NCBI RefSeq assembly: GCF_027595985.1
Contig: NC_073302.1
Coordinates: 9,922,966-9,986,965, forward strand
Source: Sorex araneus
Lineage: Eukaryota > Chordata > Mammalia > Eulipotyphla > Soricidae
Reading direction: 5' to 3'
Length of the DNA stretch: 64,000 bases
Part shown: positions 58,795 through 64,000 of the stretch, in pieces
Position numbering within the stretch: position 1 is the stretch's first letter
Layout: every line of letters starts with the position of its first letter
Position numbers and translations under genes: made by a program
Notes under the pieces: model-generated
Seen by the model: the letters and a program-made list of their open reading frames with translations, nothing else
Told to the model about the DNA's origin: nothing
Databases searched by the model: none

Positions 58795-59329
58795 ATAATT
58801 TCCCTTCCTGGAGCAGCATGGAGCAAAACCTTAGTTCACAGTCTGGATACATGGTTGCAAGCACTCGCTGGAACTGCAAATAATATAGCTGGTTCTGGAT
58901 CCTGCTCGTTCCGCAGCCACGCGGCTGTGCAAAGGCATGGCCACCCGGGTCCATTCTAGGCCGGAGCCTGAGCTCCGGCCCCACCCGAGACTTCCCAGGT
59001 GTCCAACCTTTTCAAGTTCAAAGCACACTTTTTTTTTCTGCGCCACAAAGTTCATACCTGCTCAAAGGACCCATAAAATGTCGGACACCACACCTCCTCC
59101 TCTGGGAGGGAAGAGAGACCAAGGAAGAAGGATATTTCCTTCCTTAGCTGGCGTGGGGCAAAAGCTTAGTTCACAGTCTGGATACATGGTTGCAAGCACT
59201 CGCTGGAACCCCAAGTCATATAGGTAACTCTGGCTCCTGCTCGTTCTGCAGCCACTCGGCTGTGCAAAGGCATGGCCACCCGGGTCGAATCTCGGCCGGA
59301 GCCCGAGCTCCGGCCCCGGCCCGAGACTC
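58795..59329. repeat. CpG-rich tandem repeat, ~335-bp period, 1.6 copies
   Basis: ttagttcacagtctggatac recurs at 58831 and 59166. Both copies run on through gcaagcactcgctggaac, gtgcaaaggcatggccaccc and gagctccggcccc. In orientation it would be the 5' end of the inserted RNA, resembling tandem monomers of an L1 5' UTR. The identity is inferred. Confidence 0.7.
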
Positions 59330-59339
59330 CAAAATTAAC

Positions 59340-59920
59340 ATTTTAAAATTCTGCAGCCTGTTGTGTCAACTATGATCAGATAAAGCTAGAAAGATGAAAG
59401 GGATGAGATAGTAAAATGTAATGATCCTAAATCAATAAAAGAAATTTAATTAATGTTTTTATAAAGTAGATTTCAAACACAGATGATTTCATGTATGAAT
59501 TTTGTCCATAATCATAAAGGAAAAAAATAGTACCATTTAACTGTGACTAGAAATTTCTTGAACAATTATTTTGAGTTCTTGTTTTCCTATTTCTATTTTC
59601 ACTTACCTTTAAAAATTATTTTTAGATTATCATTTCTAGACTTGGTTATTTGACTAAACTATCTTTAACAAATCAACCTGTGTCTACATAAATAAAGTGG
59701 GTCAATACAGCTTGAACTAGGAAAAAGCTTTAGTATTTGTAATTTCTCTCTTTCCCTGACTGAACAGTTAAAAGATGGTGAAAGAAGTGACGCCTTTGTC
59801 AGGTATCAACATTGAACCTACTGGGATGCTCGTATGCACTAAAAGAAGCTTATATAGACTAAAAGAACCTGATCAAATCTGAACCAAACTGACATTTCGG
59901 GGCTATGAGAGGGGTATGAG
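59340..59920. other. Unit B flank after the composite insertion
   Basis: Colinear with 43500-44083; non-coding. Confidence 0.6.
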
Positions 59921-60162
59921 CACTGTAGCACTGCGCTTCCATTGTTCATTGATTTGCTCTAGCAGGCACCAGTAGTGTCTCCATTTTGAGACATGTTGTT
60001 ACTGTTTTTGGCATATCAAATATGCCACGGGTACCTGCCAGGCTCTGCTGTGCCGGGAGATACTCTGGAGAGCTAGCCAGGCTCTCCAAAAGGGGTGGAG
60101 GAATAGAACCTGGGTAGGCCACGTGCAAGGCAAACACCCTACCTGCTGTGATTTTGCTCCAG
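59921..60162 (-). mobile_element. Long shrew SINE (unit B)
   Basis: Counterpart of 44090-44333. Confidence 0.88.
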
Positions 60163-60328
60163 AGGTATGAGAGGGAAGAACAAGTTGTATATCTTCTGTG
60201 CTACTGGAAATGTTTTTTTTGGGGGGTACAAGATTTATATGCAAATGGTCTCCCCCGGGATTCTGAAAGTGGCCCAACCCCACCTCCAACATGAGGGATG
60301 TGTGGGACTATATGTTAGATATAGATGA

Positions 60329-60388
60329 ACTATACTATACTATACTATACTACACTATACTACACTACACTATTCTATACTATACTAT
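60329..60388. repeat. Interrupted ACTAT pentanucleotide array (unit B)
   Basis: Same array as 44506-44575 but broken by ctacact and tattct units. Confidence 0.9.
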
Positions 60389-60749
60389 ATATTAGATATA
60401 GATACAGATGGCTGATTTTCTGAATATTTGTATCACATAACTATGTCTATTTGTAGGGAAAATTAAATCTTTATTAAGGAAGGAGGAGTTTGTAACTGAC
60501 GGTGATAGTAACCAGTTGTCAGGGTGATTCAGTCACTCCAATTGTGTAGCAATATCAAGGATTCTATATGCATTATTCTTTTGTTGCAACATACAAAGTG
60601 ATAGCAACAGTGAACATGTGTTATGCATCTGAGTCCTTAAGCATGATTGACCTCATTCATACTTCATGAAAACTTCATGATGATTTACTTTTCACTCTTT
60701 GCATTTTATAACTGCTGGAACAAAGGATGAGGGAAGTTACTTTACTTTT

Positions 60750-61100
60750 ATAGGGTCAACAGTGAATGAGTGTCAGATCCTGCATACAGCACTGGCTGAC
60801 CTATGCCTTGGCTGGCATTGAAGCAGCTCAACAATTTCTGCTTCAGCCATAATTGAGCAGGCAGAGAGCAGTCCAGATTTCTCTGATACCTCCTACCCTC
60901 TCTCAGGTGGCCCAAGCAGCTCAGTCCCTCCAGCCCCTGCACGGGCTATTCCCCAAGGTCTGATGGGACTGGAGGCAATTACTCTACTTTCTTTTCTTAA
61001 CCAGGAGCTTAGGGAAATTTGCTTGCTCTTCTCTATAAGATCCACAAAGTGGTGCTCTTCTTATTGTTCTGGGTATCAGAACAGAAAGTTCAGAGGTGAA
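60750..61100 (+). promoter_or_regulatory. OR promoter / 5' exon module for 63873 receptor
   Basis: O/E-like attccccaaggtct (60948-60961), CAATTA (60976-60981), TATA-like tataaga (61034-61040) and a candidate donor ag|GTGAAG (about 61095). The receptor ATG lies about 2.8 kb downstream. Confidence 0.58.
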
Positions 61101-63860
61101 GGGCTCGTGGATGCTTCTTTCTACTTTTTTTATTGATGTCTATGATAGAAGGTGGTGACTCAGAAACTGTTTGGGAAGGTGCCTGAGCTACCCACAAGTG
61201 CTGAGGCCAGAGTGAGGACTAAGGTGTGAATTCTAGGAGAGCAAGATGTGTCCCTGTGTGTTTAGGAAACTGTGTATTTTGCATATGAGTCTGTGTTCTG
61301 ATTCCTGTTGGTGTGATGTGAATATTTGTATATTTCTTCAAATATTGTGTTGGATGTGTGTGATATATCTCCTTATATAAAAAGGAAAACAGAAAATACA
61401 GGGGCAGTAAGGAAGTGACATGGCTTTAGAGACTGTGGAAGATGCATGATATGCATGATTGGATTCTTTCCTTTCATATTAGAGATCATGGAGCCAAATA
61501 AATTTACATTAAGTATTCAAAGAGCAGTTCTGAGAGTGATTTCTGTAGTATGGTCAAAACCTGCTCTGTACTCATTAAATGACTTCCATATTCTCCTCTA
61601 TGTACAGATATAATATTTAAATGTGAGACTGAGGTTTTTAATAAGAAAAATTTATTTCCAGCTATGGATGGTGGTTTCCTAAATTTTCCAATAACCAGCA
61701 TGGGAAAAAAGGCTCAAAATACTTAGTGAGATGAGATCTTGAATATTGACATGTTGAGTATTTCACTCTTTATTGCAATATTTTTATTGGTTTGTGTCTT
61801 TTTAAACGTAGTGGTTGTGTAATTAAGTGACTAGGAAGCACATCTCTCACCTATGAACATTTTGTGCACTGTCAATAGTGATTACATTACTGCATTGATT
61901 AAGTATGTTCATGTGTGTTTCCACCTTTAGGATGGTATCACATAATACCTACTTTGCCAGTGCCTCAATAGGTAATACTAGGATATTACCTGAAGACTGA
62001 TACTTACATATCTGTATCTGAAATATTTTCCATTTATAAAGGGAAATATTTGATCACAATACAATATCAAAACTTCAAATAAAAATGTACACAAGTTATT
62101 TAGTATCATTTCTGACATACAATAAGTTCTCCAAGAAGATGAAGTATAACCATTCTCTCTCCCGAATTGAAGTGTTATTGTCATCATGATTCTTATTTCT
62201 CCAATGTCTGAGTAAACATAGGTTAAAAAGCTAAGGAATCGAAGAAAACTCCTATACAGGCCCTTCTCACGATCTTGGACACGGCCTGACATTTACACCT
62301 TATGCTGAGCTGTCTTCTGAGGTCTTGCCTGCATCAAATCTCCCACAACGGTCTGCTAATTTTCTTCTAGTTTCTTCCAGGGAGGACATACACAGAACAT
62401 ATTTATGAGCATCCTGGCTTTGATGGAAGGCTCAAGTCATTGTCATCCCAGGTGGACATGAACCAAGATAGCCAGTGTCTCTAAGTAATATAATGGTTCC
62501 TAGTGGACTTGTCCATCTTCTCCTATACTGGAATACAAAGGTCAGTATGGTTCATTCTTGGCAGTATGTGTTTGGCAATTATAACCTCTAACTTAGAGCT
62601 TCTAAGGGAATAATGAGTTTAGAGTCTACCATCAGAAACCTGTGGGTCAAAGGTTTTTCCACTCATGTCTAATTATCAGATTGTTCATACCTTTGAAATG
62701 AGGCTACAGTATATGCCAGTTAAATTTCTATATATATCATACAGAGTCAAATGAATATTTATTTGAAATTAAAGTGGTTAAAACACTGGGAACTATATGA
62801 TCTATAAATATGATTACTTTAGATGTGAAATGATATTACAAGGCATATCTGATTATCAAACCAGAAATAATTATGACAATTATATACAGTGCTTAGGAGA
62901 TGGATTATCCCTAAAAGATATATTTTCACCTATTTTCTTATGAATGATTTAACTTTGTGCATTTAGATAACATATCTATTGTCCCCAGTTATTAAAATGG
63001 ATTAAATTCTGCTTCTTTGTGCTCTGCTGAGGTTTTATAAATAAACTGGATATAAAATATGCCCAAACCAGTAACAACAAATCATTCAATGGAGACTTTA
63101 TTGGTGTCCACTTGAGCAAATCGATGAGCAATGGGATGACAGTGATACAGTGATATAAATCCCTTGGAATGATGTGTGCCTGCTATTTATAAAGTATCAA
63201 TATCTGCCACTATTAATAATATTGATAGTCTCTTTTGGTAAGGGAAATACTATCTAGATCTCTGAACAATGATCATTCAGAAATTTTTAATGGTAGTTAT
63301 TCTATCCCAATGTAGTTTCACATTATTTTAAAGGTAAATGATGAAAGCTATTTCCTGATGTTCATGTATTTGCTTTGTTTTGATTTGTGGCACATCCTGC
63401 TGTGACCAGGGATTACCTCTGGCTGTGTTCATAGAGCCATCTGTGGTCCTGGTATTGAACATCAGTATGTCACACATGCTACCTCTCTGGATGTCCATAT
63501 CTTTATGTTATCATAGTAAATTACTAAGATTGACCAAGCATTACAAAAGGTATATGTTCATTCAACACTGAGACCGTGTTATGCTCAGAGAGCTTTATGT
63601 AGTACATGGGACACAAAGATATAGTTCAATAATTTTTTTCTGAGAAAAAGAAAATTATCCTTCTGTTCAAGAAGGAAATCTTGTTAGTCATAGTGAAGTG
63701 ATATATCATTGGCATCTGAATGGTACAGAATATAGTTTATGCATCCTCTGGTTTGAGAAATAGACAGGCGGCTTGTTTCAGTGTAAGACTTTCATATAAA
63801 AATGGCATTATTATAACGTTATGGCTATAAAAGTTCCAGACTTATCTAACTTTATTCATT
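61101..63860. other. Putative OR intron upstream of 63873
   Basis: Colinear with 28370-31360. It lacks the long SINE at 30781-31008 and preserves its empty site near 63510. It contains the older fragments at 63065-63150 and 63385-63500. No gene. Confidence 0.65.
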
Positions 63861-63872
63861 CCCAGAGAAAAC

Positions 63873-64000
63873 ATGAGCAGCATACAAAGAGATAATACGA
63901 CCACTGTGTCTGAATTTCTGCTTCTGGGGCTCCCGATACCTCCAGAACATCAGGGTTTGTTCTTCACCTTATTCCTGGTCATGTACCTGGCCACAGTGCT
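63873..64000 (+). CDS. Olfactory receptor, MSS type, 5' end (cut by window edge)
   Basis: The first 42 codons of an MSS-type receptor: [15 protein letters not shown] (sequon NTT at residue 8), [13 protein letters not shown], then the start of TM1. A splice acceptor cattcccag (AG 63864-63865) lies 7 bases before the ATG, as in the complete paralogues. No stop or frameshift is seen up to the edge, but most of the gene is outside, so whether it is functional cannot be judged. It ends the MSS unit joined to segmental-duplication unit B and is the partner missing from unit A. Confidence 0.88.
   Translation, partial: MSSIQRDNTTTVSEFLLLGLPIPPEHQGLFFTLFLVMYLATV

Larger units (their letters stand above)
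57466..59329 (-). mobile_element. Composite retro-insertion with 10-bp target-site duplication
   Basis: Flanked by caaaattaac (57456-57465 and 59330-59339); unit A has the empty site at about 43490. It starts with poly(T), so the inserted RNA was copied from the minus strand. An ATTAAA-type signal (antisense at about 57491-57497) stands just before the tail. Inside, left to right: a plus-strand L1 3' end (57500-57711), a plus-strand short SINE (57825-58000), a minus-strand short SINE (58055-58220), a minus-strand L1 3' end and 3' UTR (58295-58790) and a CpG-rich tandem repeat (58795-59329). Confidence 0.85.
50125..62251 (+). repeat. Segmental duplication unit B
   Basis: Tandem copy of unit A, differing by scattered substitutions, small indels and a private 1.86-kb insertion. 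To its right the sequence continues into the remainder of an MSS-type unit and the receptor at 63873, which unit A lacks. Confidence 0.92.

Noticed and set aside
58763-59227. GC-rich block with several short open frames, possible CpG-island gene start
   Set aside because: It lies inside a retro-insertion with target-site duplications and is a tandem repeat; no splice or coding support.

Overview
This is vertebrate nuclear DNA, almost certainly from a shrew (Soricidae, most likely Sorex). It is AT-rich and mostly non-coding, with no bacterial-style genes, operons or CRISPR arrays. The only host genes I can support are intronless coding exons of one small olfactory receptor (OR) family, which resembles mammalian OR family 1, subfamily J. 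Placement in a shrew rests on two things recognised from memory rather than by search: a dense crop of tRNA-headed SINEs (a short and a long type), and an RTE retrotransposon of the nematode-like kind reported in the common shrew genome.

Layout. The window holds six OR coding exons without disabling changes (four complete, two cut by the window edges) and several broken OR pieces. They form two sub-groups: an 'MSS' type (1-541 minus, 8275-9237 minus, 31375-32337 plus, 63873-64000 plus) and an 'MSN' type (40272-41234 plus, 54241-55200 plus, and a decayed minus-strand piece at 16154-16600). Minus-strand ORs lie on the left and plus-strand ORs on the right, so the cluster is divergent. About 3 kb upstream of each complete coding exon, and of the one starting at 63873, is the same ~300-bp module (O/E-like site, CAATTA homeodomain-like site, TATA-like box, sometimes a GT donor). 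A conserved splice acceptor lies 7-8 bases before each ATG. I read this as the usual OR structure of an untranslated 5' exon, one intron and a single coding exon.

How it grew. The right half is a tandem segmental duplication: unit A (36148-46439) and unit B (50125-62251). The seam is filled by an antisense, internally deleted L1 (46440-50124). Unit B also carries a 1.9-kb composite retro-insertion with 10-bp target-site duplications (57466-59329). An older, eroded copy of the unit spans about 18655-28030; its MSN receptor is gone and L1 plus RTE sequence sits in its place. The left half holds two related MSS units that share an L1 insertion just upstream of their promoter module.

Most interesting. 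(1) The degenerate RTE element at about 19925-23010, a candidate product of nematode-to-shrew horizontal transfer. (2) The abundant long SINE appears to be built from both ends of that same RTE: its tail still encodes the RTE C-terminus. (3) An antisense OR fragment is embedded just upstream of both MSN receptor exons. (4) Orphan OR promoter modules have outlived their genes.
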